Of a DNA stretch of 64,000 nt, positions 45,826 through 55,496 are shown piece by piece. Under the pieces are notes generated by a model. That model did no database searches. It was given only the letters and a program-made list of their open reading frames with translations, and was not told where the DNA came from. This DNA comes from Bacillus sp. FJAT-29937 (GTDB lineage: Bacteria; Bacillota; Bacilli; Bacillales; Cytobacillaceae). The position numbers and the translations under genes are program-made. The stretch spans positions 311,100-375,099 of the forward strand of contig NZ_LMAS01000003.1 of assembly GCF_001509555.1 (NCBI RefSeq), given 5' to 3'. Each line of letters begins with the position of its first letter. Position 1 is the stretch's first letter.

Positions 45826-46779
45826 TTATTTTACGGCCAAATATTCATCAGTAATAATTTTTATTATCGTCTGAACGGGCAATATTTGCTTAATTTCAGA
45901 CACTCTTGCGCCAGCGAATACGAGGCCATTTTCTACGTCCCCGCCTACAGATTTTAAAAGTGAATCCAATGTGCAAAAGCGGTAAGAGCAGTTTTTTAAG
46001 CAATCATGGCATTTATCGATTTTTAATTTTCCTGTGCCAGAAATTAAATCGGTAAATTTATTTTTAATGGCTCTTCCTTGCAGGCCAACCGTTGTTTTAA
46101 CAAGGATGGTGTCTTCTTCATTCGCATTTACATATTTTTCTTTAAAGGCTAATGGGGCGTCACATTCCTCGCTGGCAACAAACCTTGTACCCATTTGTAC
46201 ACCCGAAGCCCCCATTTGAATGGCTTTAGCTACATCTTCTCCGGTTAAGATACCGCCAGCTGCAATGACTGGAATGTTAACGGCTTCTACAACTTCTGGA
46301 AGGATTTCAAATAAGGGGCGGTCTGTTCCTAAATGTCCGCCTGCCTCACAGCCTTCAACTACAACTGCGGATGCTCCTAATCTTTCAGAGAGTCTTGCAA
46401 GCTTAGCTGTAGAAACTATGGAAATTACCGGAGTTCCACTCTCTTTCCCCCAGGAATACATATCGCGTGAAATTCCTGCACCTGAAATAATAAAGTCTAC
46501 TTTTTCCTCAATCGCAGCCTTCATTTTTTCGGCAAAATCATTCATTGCAAATAATACATTCACGCCAATATAGCCTTTTCCGATGATCTTTTCCTTTGCC
46601 GTTCTAATATGAAACTTTAGTTCATCTGTTGTAATCCCTGTTCCAGATATGATTCCAATCCCACCAGCATTTGCTACAGCAGAAGCAAGTCCGCTCAGTG
46701 ATATGCCAACACCCATACCGCCTTGAAGGATGGGAAATTTTGGTTCCATATGGCCAATTTTTAATTGTGGTAAGTTCAA
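45826..46779 (-). CDS. Nitronate monooxygenase/FabK-like NADPH-dependent flavin oxidoreductase
   Basis: 317-residue TIM-barrel FMN protein of the 2-nitropropane dioxygenase/enoyl-ACP reductase II superfamily: FPILQGGMGVGIS near the N-terminus, VVVEGCEAGGHLG, and the phosphate-binding AAGGILTGEDVAKA and GVQMGTRFVAS segments. A C-terminal cysteine cluster CHDCLKNCSYRFC (about residue 265) may bind metal. Substrate unknown. TTG at 46779 has TGGGGTT 6 bases upstream and gives MNLPQLKIGHM; an ATG at 46821 has no binding site. Single gene with its own terminator. Confidence 0.85.
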   Translation of the reverse strand: MNLPQLKIGHMEPKFPILQGGMGVGISLSGLASAVANAGGIGIISGTGITTDELKFHIRTAKEKIIGKGYIGVNVLFAMNDFAEKMKAAIEEKVDFIISGAGISRDMYSWGKESGTPVISIVSTAKLARLSERLGASAVVVEGCEAGGHLGTDRPLFEILPEVVEAVNIPVIAAGGILTGEDVAKAIQMGASGVQMGTRFVASEECDAPLAFKEKYVNANEEDTILVKTTVGLQGRAIKNKFTDLISGTGKLKIDKCHDCLKNCSYRFCTLDSLLKSVGGDVENGLVFAGARVSEIKQILPVQTIIKIITDEYLAVK

Positions 46780-47049
46780 AGTATAACCCCATTTCAATTG
46801 TCTAGGAATGTTTAGGTTCATGCAATTATTAGATTATCATGATAATTAAATAAAAGATGTGATTTATATTACTAGGTACTAATAGTTGCTATTAATTTTT
46901 TCGATAAAAAAATAGCAAAAAAATAAATCTCTTTAATCCAATGGTGATACTTATTTTTTATAAAAAGTATGGTATATTCAATATCGGGAAAAACAAAAGT
47001 AACACCAATGTTTTTATTAATTTTGAAAGTGTTATGGAGCTGAGAATAT

Positions 47050-47820
47050 ATGTTGCATCAATTTTCAAGAAATGAACTTGCTATCGGCAAAGAAGGGCTA
47101 GACATCATGAAAAACAGCACGGTCGCTGTTCTTGGTGTTGGCGGTGTTGGAACATTCGCTGCAGAAGCATTAGCCCGATCAGGTGTTGGGCGTTTAGTAT
47201 TGGTAGATAAAGACGATGTCGATATAACAAATGTAAATCGTCAGATTATTGCCTTGCTTTCTACTGTAGGACAGCCAAAGGTTGATTTAATGAAGGAGCG
47301 GATCAAGGATATTAATCCGGAATGTGAAGTAATCGCTCTGAAAATGTTTTATACAGAGGAAACGTACGAGCAGTTTTTCGAGTATGGTCTTGACTTTGTC
47401 ATCGATGCATCTGATACCATTTCTTATAAAATTCATTTAATGAAGGAATGTTTAAAAAGAAATATCCCGTTAATTTCAAGCATGGGTGCTGCGAATAAAA
47501 TGGATCCAACCCGTTTTCAAATTGCTGATATTTCTAAAACCCATACAGATCCTATCGCAAAAGTAATCCGCACTCGATTAAGAAAAGAAGGAATTCGTAA
47601 AGGAATCCCAGTTGTATTTTCAGATGAAAGTCCGATCGTCATCCGTGAAGATGTCAGAATGGAAGTTGGTAAAAACGATGCTACGATCCGAAAAGCAAAA
47701 ATGCCGCCTTCCTCCAATGCTTTCGTCCCATCTGTTGCTGGATTAGTTATGGCTAGCCATGTTGTCAGACAACTTCTGAAAAATATTCAAGTGAATCGTG
47801 TGAAAGACGAGAAAAAATAG
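47050..47820 (+). CDS. tcdA: tRNA threonylcarbamoyladenosine dehydratase TcdA (YrvM)
   Basis: 256-residue ThiF/E1-like enzyme that cyclises t6A37 in tRNA to ct6A using ATP. N-terminal nucleotide-binding fold VAVLGVGGVGTFAAEALARSGVG, the DKDDVDITNVNRQ motif and VIDASDTISYKIHL are visible. Separate from ThiF/MoeB by lacking zinc cysteines. Position near aspS/6S matches yrvM, although a flavin oxidoreductase gene is inserted. Confidence 0.92.
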   Translation: MLHQFSRNELAIGKEGLDIMKNSTVAVLGVGGVGTFAAEALARSGVGRLVLVDKDDVDITNVNRQIIALLSTVGQPKVDLMKERIKDINPECEVIALKMFYTEETYEQFFEYGLDFVIDASDTISYKIHLMKECLKRNIPLISSMGAANKMDPTRFQIADISKTHTDPIAKVIRTRLRKEGIRKGIPVVFSDESPIVIREDVRMEVGKNDATIRKAKMPPSSNAFVPSVAGLVMASHVVRQLLKNIQVNRVKDEKK

Positions 47821-47825
47821 GTGAT

Positions 47826-47862
47826 AAAGTCCAGTTAATTACTATTACTGGGCTTTTTTCAG
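47826..47862 (+). terminator. Terminator after tcdA
   Basis: AGTCCAGT (47828-47835) pairs with ACTGGGCT (47847-47854; one G-U) followed by TTTTT. Confidence 0.85.
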
Positions 47863-47907
47863 TTTATATAATCCGATGAATAAACTATAGAGGAAAGAGA
47901 GAAATAA

Positions 47908-48831
47908 ATGAGAACCATTGTCGAAATTCAAAACGTAACAAAAACCATTAAAGGCAGAACAATTATTGATTCTCTAAGCTTTAATGTTAATAAAGGGGAA
48001 GTGTTTGGTTTTCTTGGACCAAACGGTGCCGGAAAGACAACCACCATTCGAATGATCGTGGGGTTAATTGGGATGACATCTGGTGATATCAAAATCCTTG
48101 GCCACAGTATCAAATCGGATTTTGAAAAAGCTATTACTCATGTAGGTGCCATAGTTGAGAACCCTGAAATGTATAAATTTATGAGTGGCTATCAAAACCT
48201 TGTCCATTATGCAAGAATGTCTAAGGGAGTAACGAAAGAAAAAATAAATGAGACTGTTGAGCTTGTCGGTCTAACAGATAGAATCCATGACAAGGTGAAA
48301 ACTTATTCCCTCGGTATGAGGCAAAGATTAGGACTTGCTCAATGCCTTTTACATGATCCTAAAGTATTGATTCTTGACGAGCCAACCAATGGATTAGATC
48401 CTGCCGGAATTAGGGAGATTAGGGATCATTTAAGAATGCTTGCCAGGGAAAGGGATATGGCAGTGATCGTATCAAGCCACCTTTTATCTGAAATGGAAAT
48501 GATGTGTGACCGTATCGGGATTATTCAAAAAGGAAAGCTCATTGATGTCCAGCTTATCAGCGATTTTGTCCAAGGTAATGAAAAGGTTTATGAGATTGAA
48601 GTTGATGATAAAGAGAAAGCGAGTTTTGTAATAAGGGAGTTATATTCTGATCTGCAGGTGCAGCTGATTGAGAATGGCATTGCGGTTCCGTTAAAAAGAG
48701 AGGCTGTTCCAGTTATAGTAAAAGAGCTCGTTAATAATGAAATACAAATTTATGGAATTAAAGAAATGACAAAAACACTAGAAGATCGTTTCCTAGAAGT
48801 AACTTCCAAGGAGGGAACTAATCATGTTTAG
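47908..48831 (+). CDS. ABC transporter ATP-binding protein (BcrA/DrrA type)
   Basis: 307-residue ATPase: Walker A GPNGAGKTTT (about 38-47), signature SLGMRQRLGLAQ, Walker B VLILDEPTNGLDP, H-loop SSHLLSEM. A C-terminal extension of about 90 residues is the kind found in ABC-2-type exporters such as BcrA. Its stop overlaps the permease gene by 8 bases, so the two form one exporter. Substrate unknown; antimicrobial peptide or lipid export is typical of the family. AGGAAAG precedes the ATG. Confidence 0.92.
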   Translation: MRTIVEIQNVTKTIKGRTIIDSLSFNVNKGEVFGFLGPNGAGKTTTIRMIVGLIGMTSGDIKILGHSIKSDFEKAITHVGAIVENPEMYKFMSGYQNLVHYARMSKGVTKEKINETVELVGLTDRIHDKVKTYSLGMRQRLGLAQCLLHDPKVLILDEPTNGLDPAGIREIRDHLRMLARERDMAVIVSSHLLSEMEMMCDRIGIIQKGKLIDVQLISDFVQGNEKVYEIEVDDKEKASFVIRELYSDLQVQLIENGIAVPLKREAVPVIVKELVNNEIQIYGIKEMTKTLEDRFLEVTSKEGTNHV

Positions 48832-49783
48832 ACTAATTCAAAATGAATGGATGAAAATATCTAAACGGCCTGGGACGTATGTCATGATTGGAATTCTCCT
48901 TTTAGTTACAACGATAGCTGGCGGTTTTGTTAAATATCAGGAAACGAGAGGAGCTGTTCCAGATAATTCTGAATGGAAAAGGGGACTACAAGTTCAGAAT
49001 GACAGTTATAAAAAGCAATTAGAAGAAATGGGCAGTTCTGCACCTAGAGAAATGAAGGATCATTATGAGAGAGAAATAGCACTAAATACGTATCGAATCG
49101 ACCATGATATTTCTCCAAATGTTGATTATTCAGTCTGGGGATTTGTGAATGATGCTTCACAGACGATTGAATTTGTAGGATTATTTACAATCATTATTGC
49201 AGCAGGAATTGTAGCAAGTGAATTTAATTGGGGAACCATTAAGCTGTTATTAATCAGACCAATAAAAAGAGGAAAAGTTTTACTGGCAAAATATTTAACA
49301 GTTTTGATATTTGGTTTATTCATGCTTCTTCTATTGTTCGTTTATTCTGCAGGTCTTGGAGCGATTCTATTCGGATTGCCTGAACACTCTACTCCTTATT
49401 TAAACTATTTTAACGGGAAAGTGACCGAACAAAGCATGCTTGCACATTTAATTTCTTATTACGGTCTTAAATCAATTAATATGCTGATGCTTGCTACAAT
49501 GGCCTTTATGATTTCAGCAGCATTCAGAAATAGTTCACTTGCAATTGGCTTGTCCTTATTCCTATTATTCATGGGAGGTCAAGTAACTAGATTAATCTCG
49601 TTGAAATATGAGTGGGCGAAATATGTATTATTTGCAAACACAGATTTACTGCAATATTTTGAAGGGTCTCCAATGGTTGATGGAATGTCATTAGGCTTCT
49701 CCATCACCATGTTAGTTTTATATTTCACATTATTTCAAGCAGTGGCTTTCTATGTATTTAAGAAAAGGGACGTTGCGGCGTAA
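48824..49783 (+). CDS. ABC-2 type permease
   Basis: 319-residue membrane protein with six hydrophobic segments: one near the N-terminus (WMKISKRPGTYVMIGILLLVTTIAGG), a large extracytoplasmic loop (about 35-105), then five in the C-terminal two thirds, including IIIAAGIVASEFNWGTIKLLLIRPIKR, a hallmark of ABC-2 permeases of the NosY/BcrB kind. Partner of the upstream ATPase. GGAGGG precedes the ATG. The pair is not part of the conserved tcdA-rarA order and looks like a lineage insertion. Confidence 0.88.
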   Translation: MFRLIQNEWMKISKRPGTYVMIGILLLVTTIAGGFVKYQETRGAVPDNSEWKRGLQVQNDSYKKQLEEMGSSAPREMKDHYEREIALNTYRIDHDISPNVDYSVWGFVNDASQTIEFVGLFTIIIAAGIVASEFNWGTIKLLLIRPIKRGKVLLAKYLTVLIFGLFMLLLLFVYSAGLGAILFGLPEHSTPYLNYFNGKVTEQSMLAHLISYYGLKSINMLMLATMAFMISAAFRNSSLAIGLSLFLLFMGGQVTRLISLKYEWAKYVLFANTDLLQYFEGSPMVDGMSLGFSITMLVLYFTLFQAVAFYVFKKRDVAA

Positions 49784-49784
49784 A

Positions 49785-49837
49785 AAATAGCACAGAAGAA
49801 ATCGATAGTAAACTGATTTCTTCTGTGCTATTATTTT
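49785..49837. terminator. Bidirectional terminator between the permease gene and rarA
   Basis: AATAGCACAGAAGAAATC pairs with GATTTCTTCTGTGCTATT (18 bp) with T-rich flanks on both strands. Confidence 0.95.
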
Positions 49838-51096
49838 TGCAGATTTGAATAGATAACTGACAAAGCCTGTTCAAATTTACCCGTTTTCTTTGGCTGATAA
49901 TAAACCTTATTTTTAATATTATTAGGAAGGTATTGCTGCTTAACCCAGCCGCCTTCATAATCATGTGGATATTTATAATCAATGCCCCTGCCAAGGTCCT
50001 TGGCCCCAGCGTAATGGGCGTCCTTGAGGTGATCTGGAACTTCACCGCTGATTCCCTTCCTAATATCTGCAAGGGCTGTATCAATTGCCATAATGGCAGA
50101 GTTTGATTTCGGTGATAAGCATAACTCAATGACTGCATTGGCAAGTGGAATTCTTCCTTCTGGAAAACCGACTCTTTCGGCTGCTTCAATCGCTGCGAGC
50201 GTCCTTGCGCCTGCCTGTGGGGAAGCTAGTCCGATATCTTCATAGGCAATTACTAGTAATCGTCTGCTAATGCTTTGCAAATCCCCTGCTTCAATTAATC
50301 TTCCTAAATAATGCAAAGCGGCATTGACATCGCTCCCCCGGATCGATTTCTGAAATCCGGATAGGACATCGTAATGCGCATCCCCATCTTTATCATGAGT
50401 TAAGCTTTTTCGCTGCATGCATTCTTCAGCTGCCGCTAAATCAATTTGAATGATGTTTTCGCTATTAGGTTCAGTTGATAAAACAGCCAGTTCTAAGGCA
50501 TTTAAAGAGCTTCGTACATCACCGTTCGAAGCAGATGAGAAATGCGTAAGTGCCTCTTCTGTTACTTGCACATGCTTTTCACCTAATCCTCGCTCCTTAT
50601 CCTCGATTGCTCGGAGCAAAGCCTCTTTAATATTTTCAACTGATAAAGGCTTTAATTCAAAAATTTGACAACGGCTGCGGATCGCAGGATTAATGGCATG
50701 ATACGGGTTGCTTGTTGTGGCGCCAATTAATGTAATCATTCCGTTTTCTAAATAGGGGAGGAGGAAATCTTGCTTCCCTTTATCTAGCCTGTGTACTTCG
50801 TCAAGGAGGAGGATCACTTTGCCGGACATTTTTGCCTCGGCAGCAACGATTTCCATATCTTTTTTATTATTCGTAACAGCGTTTAAGTTCCGAAAGGCGA
50901 ATCGGGTGCTTCCGGCAATTGCGCTGGCAATGGATGTTTTGCCGATTCCGGGAGGTCCGTATAAAATCATTGAGCTCAGCTGTTTCGCTTTTACCATGCG
51001 ATTAATAATTTTTCCTTCTGCTACAAGATGTTCTTGCCCAATGATTTCCTCAATCGTCCGCGGTCTCATTCGGAATGCTAGTGGCTTAATATTCAA
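49831..51096 (-). CDS. rarA: Replication-associated recombination protein A (RarA/MgsA, YrvN)
   Basis: 421-residue AAA+ clamp-loader-like ATPase acting at stalled replication forks. Walker A YGPPGIGKTS, Walker B LLLDEVHRLD, sensor 1 GATTSNPYHAI, and the C-terminal tetramerisation domain (KSIRGSDVNAALHYLGRLIEAGD, KNIKNKVYYQP). The start is uncertain: the TTG at 51096 has GGAG 8 bases upstream and gives MNIKPLAFRMRP, whereas the ATG at 51102 lies too close to that site. Convergent with the ABC permease. Confidence 0.93.
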   Translation of the reverse strand: MNIKPLAFRMRPRTIEEIIGQEHLVAEGKIINRMVKAKQLSSMILYGPPGIGKTSIASAIAGSTRFAFRNLNAVTNNKKDMEIVAAEAKMSGKVILLLDEVHRLDKGKQDFLLPYLENGMITLIGATTSNPYHAINPAIRSRCQIFELKPLSVENIKEALLRAIEDKERGLGEKHVQVTEEALTHFSSASNGDVRSSLNALELAVLSTEPNSENIIQIDLAAAEECMQRKSLTHDKDGDAHYDVLSGFQKSIRGSDVNAALHYLGRLIEAGDLQSISRRLLVIAYEDIGLASPQAGARTLAAIEAAERVGFPEGRIPLANAVIELCLSPKSNSAIMAIDTALADIRKGISGEVPDHLKDAHYAGAKDLGRGIDYKYPHDYEGGWVKQQYLPNNIKNKVYYQPKKTGKFEQALSVIYSNLQK

Positions 51097-51170
51097 TTTC
51101 ATCACTCCAAAACTTCTAGTGCTTTTCACGAAGGTACAATATTAATAAACATACCATAATAATAAGATTC

Positions 51171-51185
51171 ACAAAATGATTATCA
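51171..51185. promoter_or_regulatory. Fur-like inverted repeat upstream of the YczE-like gene
   Basis: The 15 bases at 51171-51185 (ACAAAATGATTATCA) match the Fur consensus TGATAATnATTATCA at 11 of 14 positions, with a perfect right half-site. A TATAAT at 51199-51204 follows, so a bound repressor would sit over the -35 region. One half is poor, so this is a candidate only. Confidence 0.35.
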
Positions 51186-51261
51186 CTTTTAAATATGCTA
51201 TAATAACAAAAGTCTATCTATATACTAAGAATAAGCTTTACTTACGGGGAGAAATGAACAG

Positions 51262-51945
51262 GTGAATATGATCAAAAGGGGTCAAATAGGTCCTAGATTT
51301 TTTGTTTTTATAGCAGGTTTGCTCGTTATGACTCTTGGGACTGTGCTTTTAATCCTTGCTGATTTAGGTGCAACACCATGGGATGTTTTACATGTTGGGC
51401 TATATTATAATTTAGGGCTCACCATTGGAACATGGACTATAATTATTGGGATTGTCATATTGGCCGCGTCATCAGTTATATTGAAGGAGTTCCCGAAAAT
51501 AGGTGCTTTTTTAAATATGATTTTATTTGGTTTGTTTATGGATTTTTATTTAATGCTTCCCTTTATGCAAACCCCATCTTCCCTTGTAGGAAAAATCATC
51601 ATGTTTGTTTGCGGAATTATTATTTGCTGCTACGGAATGGGCATTTATATTTCCGCACAATTTGGAGCGGGACCAAGGGATAGCCTTATGATCGCTTTAA
51701 CATCAAAAACAGGCTGGAAAGTAGCCCATATTCGGCTTTGCATGGAAATTGTTGTGCTATTCATTGGCTGGCAGCTCGGAGGACCTGTTTTTTGGGGAAC
51801 AATTATTATCGGAATTTCGATTGGTCCGATAGCAGGTATTGCTTTGCCGCAATGCCAGAATTTAACGGACCGGTTTTTAGTTAAAATGAAAGCGAAAGCA
51901 GAAATACGAGCTTTAAATGAAAAAGATAGAGGTGTTAGTTCATGA
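51262..51945 (+). CDS. YczE/YyaS/YitT-family membrane protein
   Basis: 227-residue integral membrane protein with five to six helices. GTVLLILADLGATPWDVLHVGL near residue 25 and YISAQFGAGPRDSLMIAL near residue 130 form the internal pair of repeated loops typical of YczE-like proteins. YczE supports surfactin production in B. subtilis by an unknown mechanism; the role here is unknown. GTG start with GGGGAG upstream; ATG at 51268 is possible. Overlaps cymR by 4 bases (ATGA), so the two are cotranscribed. Confidence 0.8.
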   Translation: MNMIKRGQIGPRFFVFIAGLLVMTLGTVLLILADLGATPWDVLHVGLYYNLGLTIGTWTIIIGIVILAASSVILKEFPKIGAFLNMILFGLFMDFYLMLPFMQTPSSLVGKIIMFVCGIIICCYGMGIYISAQFGAGPRDSLMIALTSKTGWKVAHIRLCMEIVVLFIGWQLGGPVFWGTIIIGISIGPIAGIALPQCQNLTDRFLVKMKAKAEIRALNEKDRGVSS

Positions 51946-52361
51946 AAATATCAACAAAAGGCCGCTATGGTTTAACGATTATGATGGAATTGGCAAAGAA
52001 GCATGGGGAAGGTCCTATTTCTTTAAAATCAATTGCTCAGACAAATGATCTGTCTGAGCACTATTTGGAACAGCTCATTGCTCCTTTACGAAATGCAGGC
52101 TTAGTAAAGAGTATCCGAGGAGCTTATGGCGGATATATTTTAGGAGATCTTCCAGCAAATATTACATCTGGAGACATTATACGTGTCTTGGAAGGCCCGA
52201 TAAGTCCTGTAGAAGGGATTGAAGACGAGGAGCCAGCGAAGAAGCATCTTTGGATGAGAATACGTGATGCAGTGAAAGATGTGCTGGATAATACAACACT
52301 AGAGGATTTAGCGAATTATAAAGATGATGGGGATACGGACGGCTATATGTTCTATATTTAA
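51942..52361 (+). CDS. cymR: Rrf2-family cysteine metabolism repressor CymR
   Basis: 139-residue winged-helix regulator starting MKISTKGRYGLTIMMELA, with the recognition helix in EHYLEQLIAPLRNAGLV and wing SIRGAYGGYIL. No Fe-S cysteine triad as in IscR, fitting CymR, which with O-acetylserine thiol-lyase CysK represses cysteine uptake and synthesis. Followed by a cysteine desulfurase and mnmA, the conserved order (yrzC-yrvO-trmU). Confidence 0.94.
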   Translation: MKISTKGRYGLTIMMELAKKHGEGPISLKSIAQTNDLSEHYLEQLIAPLRNAGLVKSIRGAYGGYILGDLPANITSGDIIRVLEGPISPVEGIEDEEPAKKHLWMRIRDAVKDVLDNTTLEDLANYKDDGDTDGYMFYI

Positions 52362-52388
52362 AAGTTGAAAATGAAGAAGGTGAAAAAT

Positions 52389-53531
52389 TTGGAGCAGATT
52401 TACGTTGATCATGCAGCAACTTCTCCGATGCACCCGAAAGTGATTGATAAAATGATGGAGGTTATGAATGCTGAATTTGGCAATCCTTCCAGCATTCATT
52501 CTTTTGGCCGAGGTGCCCGCCATATAATCGACGAGGCCCGGGCAGAAATTGCAAGGAGTATTGGTGCACAAGCGAATGAAATTATCTTTACTAGCGGAGG
52601 AACAGAAGCAGATAACCATGCGATTTTTGGTGTTGCCCATTCTAATCAGCATAAAGGGAAACATATAATTACAACCCAAATTGAGCATCACGCTGTCCTT
52701 CATACTTGTGAACAGCTGAAGAATCTTGGATTTGAAATTACCTACTTGCCAGTTGATCAAGAGGGGAGAATTTCTTTAGCGGATCTTGAGAACGCCTTAA
52801 GAGATGATACGATCCTTGTAACGATTATGTATGGCAATAATGAAGTTGGAACAATACAGCCAATAAAGGAAATTGGCCAAATCTTAAAAGAACATCCTGC
52901 GATATTTCATACTGATGCGGTTCAGGCATACGGTCTTGAAAAAATTAATGTGAAAGAATGCGGAATTGATTTAATGTCTGTTTCGGCACATAAGATGAAT
53001 GGACCAAAAGGGATTGGATTCTTATATGCAAATACAGAAATTAAACTTGCACCGAGGCTTTTTGGAGGGGAGCAGGAAAGAAAAAGACGAGCAGGCACTG
53101 AAAATGTGCCGTCCATTGCCGGGTTTTTGGAGGCTGTTCGCATCTCCCAGCAGGAAATGGAAACGAAGAGGGAAGAATATCTTAAGTTTAAATCGGTTTT
53201 TATCAAAAAACTTTCCGAAAACAATATAGAATTTTTCCAAAACGGATCGCTTGATTTTTCTTTGCCTCATGTTTTAAACTTAAGCTTTCCCGGAACGAAT
53301 GTTGAAGCGATGCTTGTGAATCTTGATTTAGCCGGCATAGCTGCATCTAGCGGCTCGGCCTGTACAGCAGGCTCGATCGATCCGTCACATGTGCTTGTGG
53401 CCATGTTCGGCAAGGATGATCCACGCATTCAAAACTCCATTCGTTTTAGTTTTGGCCTATTCAATACTTTGGAACAAATTGAAAAGGCTGCGGAAGAAAC
53501 AAGCAGAATCGTTAAGCGATTAACAACATAG
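52389..53531 (+). CDS. yrvO: Cysteine desulfurase (YrvO, IscS-like) paired with mnmA
   Basis: 380-residue PLP desulfurase. Lysine in VSAHKMNGPKGIGF and active-site cysteine loop ASSGSACTAGS. In B. subtilis YrvO passes sulfur directly to MnmA for 2-thiouridine in tRNA, and the adjacent mnmA supports the same here. TTG at 52389 with GAAGGTG upstream gives MEQIYVDHAATSP; ATG and TTG codons further upstream lack a binding site. Twenty-seven bases after cymR. Confidence 0.94.
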   Translation: MEQIYVDHAATSPMHPKVIDKMMEVMNAEFGNPSSIHSFGRGARHIIDEARAEIARSIGAQANEIIFTSGGTEADNHAIFGVAHSNQHKGKHIITTQIEHHAVLHTCEQLKNLGFEITYLPVDQEGRISLADLENALRDDTILVTIMYGNNEVGTIQPIKEIGQILKEHPAIFHTDAVQAYGLEKINVKECGIDLMSVSAHKMNGPKGIGFLYANTEIKLAPRLFGGEQERKRRAGTENVPSIAGFLEAVRISQQEMETKREEYLKFKSVFIKKLSENNIEFFQNGSLDFSLPHVLNLSFPGTNVEAMLVNLDLAGIAASSGSACTAGSIDPSHVLVAMFGKDDPRIQNSIRFSFGLFNTLEQIEKAAEETSRIVKRLTT

Positions 53532-53557
53532 AAACTTTGTAAAAAAAAGCGTGGTGA

Positions 53558-54679
<1,122 letters not shown>

Positions 54680-54697
54680 ACTAATTTAAACATGATG

Positions 54698-54747
54698 TAA
54701 GGGCTTCTTCGGTTCTGTTATAACAGAGCCGATGAGCCCTTTTTTCT
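54698..54747 (+). terminator. Terminator after mnmA
   Basis: AAGGGCTTCTTCGGTTCTGTT and AACAGAGCCGATGAGCCCTT form a long stem with a few mismatches, followed by TTTTTT. Confidence 0.92.
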
Positions 54748-54803
54748 CGTTTGAAACCTTAAAGAATATGCTATACTTCTAAATGGAACGGAGTGAATTT
54801 TAA

Positions 54804-55463
54804 ATGGACAAAAACCAATTAGGTATTCAATATATGGAAGAAGGAAAATGGGAAGAGGCGGCAACGGTATTTATGGAAGCCATAGAGGAAAAGCCTGAAG
54901 ATCCGACCTCTTATATAAATTTTGGGAATGTGTTATCAGTTGTGGGAGAAACGGAAAAAGCATTAAAGTTTTATGAAAAAGCAATTAAGTTGGATGAAAA
55001 TGCGGCTGCGGCTTATTATAGTGCAGGAAACTTGCTTTACGATCTCCAAAATTTCCAAGAGGCAAAGAAAATGTTTGAAACCGCGATGAAAAAGGGAATG
55101 GAATCCGGCGATAATTATTTTATGCTTGGATTATCTTTAATAGCGATGGAACAAGGAAAACTAGCTTTGCCCTATCTACAAAGAAGTACAGAATTAAATG
55201 AAAATGATGCTGAAGCATTGTTCCAATATGGCTTATGCTTGGCACAAGAGAACTTCATTGATGAATCGATCATCCAGCTAAAGAAATGTACTCAAATCGA
55301 TCCTAATCATGCAGATGCTTATTATAATCTCGGAGTCGCATATGGATTCAAGGAAGAGGAAAAACAAGCACTGCAATATTTCGAAAAAGCATTAGAAATT
55401 CAGCCAGACCATCTATTGGCAGGATACGGAAAAAAGTTAATTGAAAAAGGAACTGCTGAGTAG
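54804..55463 (+). CDS. yrrB: Tetratricopeptide repeat protein YrrB
   Basis: 219-residue protein made of six consecutive TPR repeats of 34 residues (for example YINFGNVLSVVGETEKALKFYEKAIKLDE), forming a single superhelix. No signal peptide or catalytic domain. It is a protein-interaction scaffold of unknown partner, located between mnmA and recD2, as in B. subtilis. GGAGTG precedes the ATG. Confidence 0.9.
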   Translation: MDKNQLGIQYMEEGKWEEAATVFMEAIEEKPEDPTSYINFGNVLSVVGETEKALKFYEKAIKLDENAAAAYYSAGNLLYDLQNFQEAKKMFETAMKKGMESGDNYFMLGLSLIAMEQGKLALPYLQRSTELNENDAEALFQYGLCLAQENFIDESIIQLKKCTQIDPNHADAYYNLGVAYGFKEEEKQALQYFEKALEIQPDHLLAGYGKKLIEKGTAE

Positions 55464-55496
55464 TTAATTGAAGTATAAAGGGAAGGAGGCAGAGTG

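Noticed and set aside
46880..46920. Imperfect hairpin TTGCTATT...AATAGCAA upstream of tcdA as a terminator
   Set aside because: A/T-only stem with no T-run in a useful orientation and no upstream gene to terminate.
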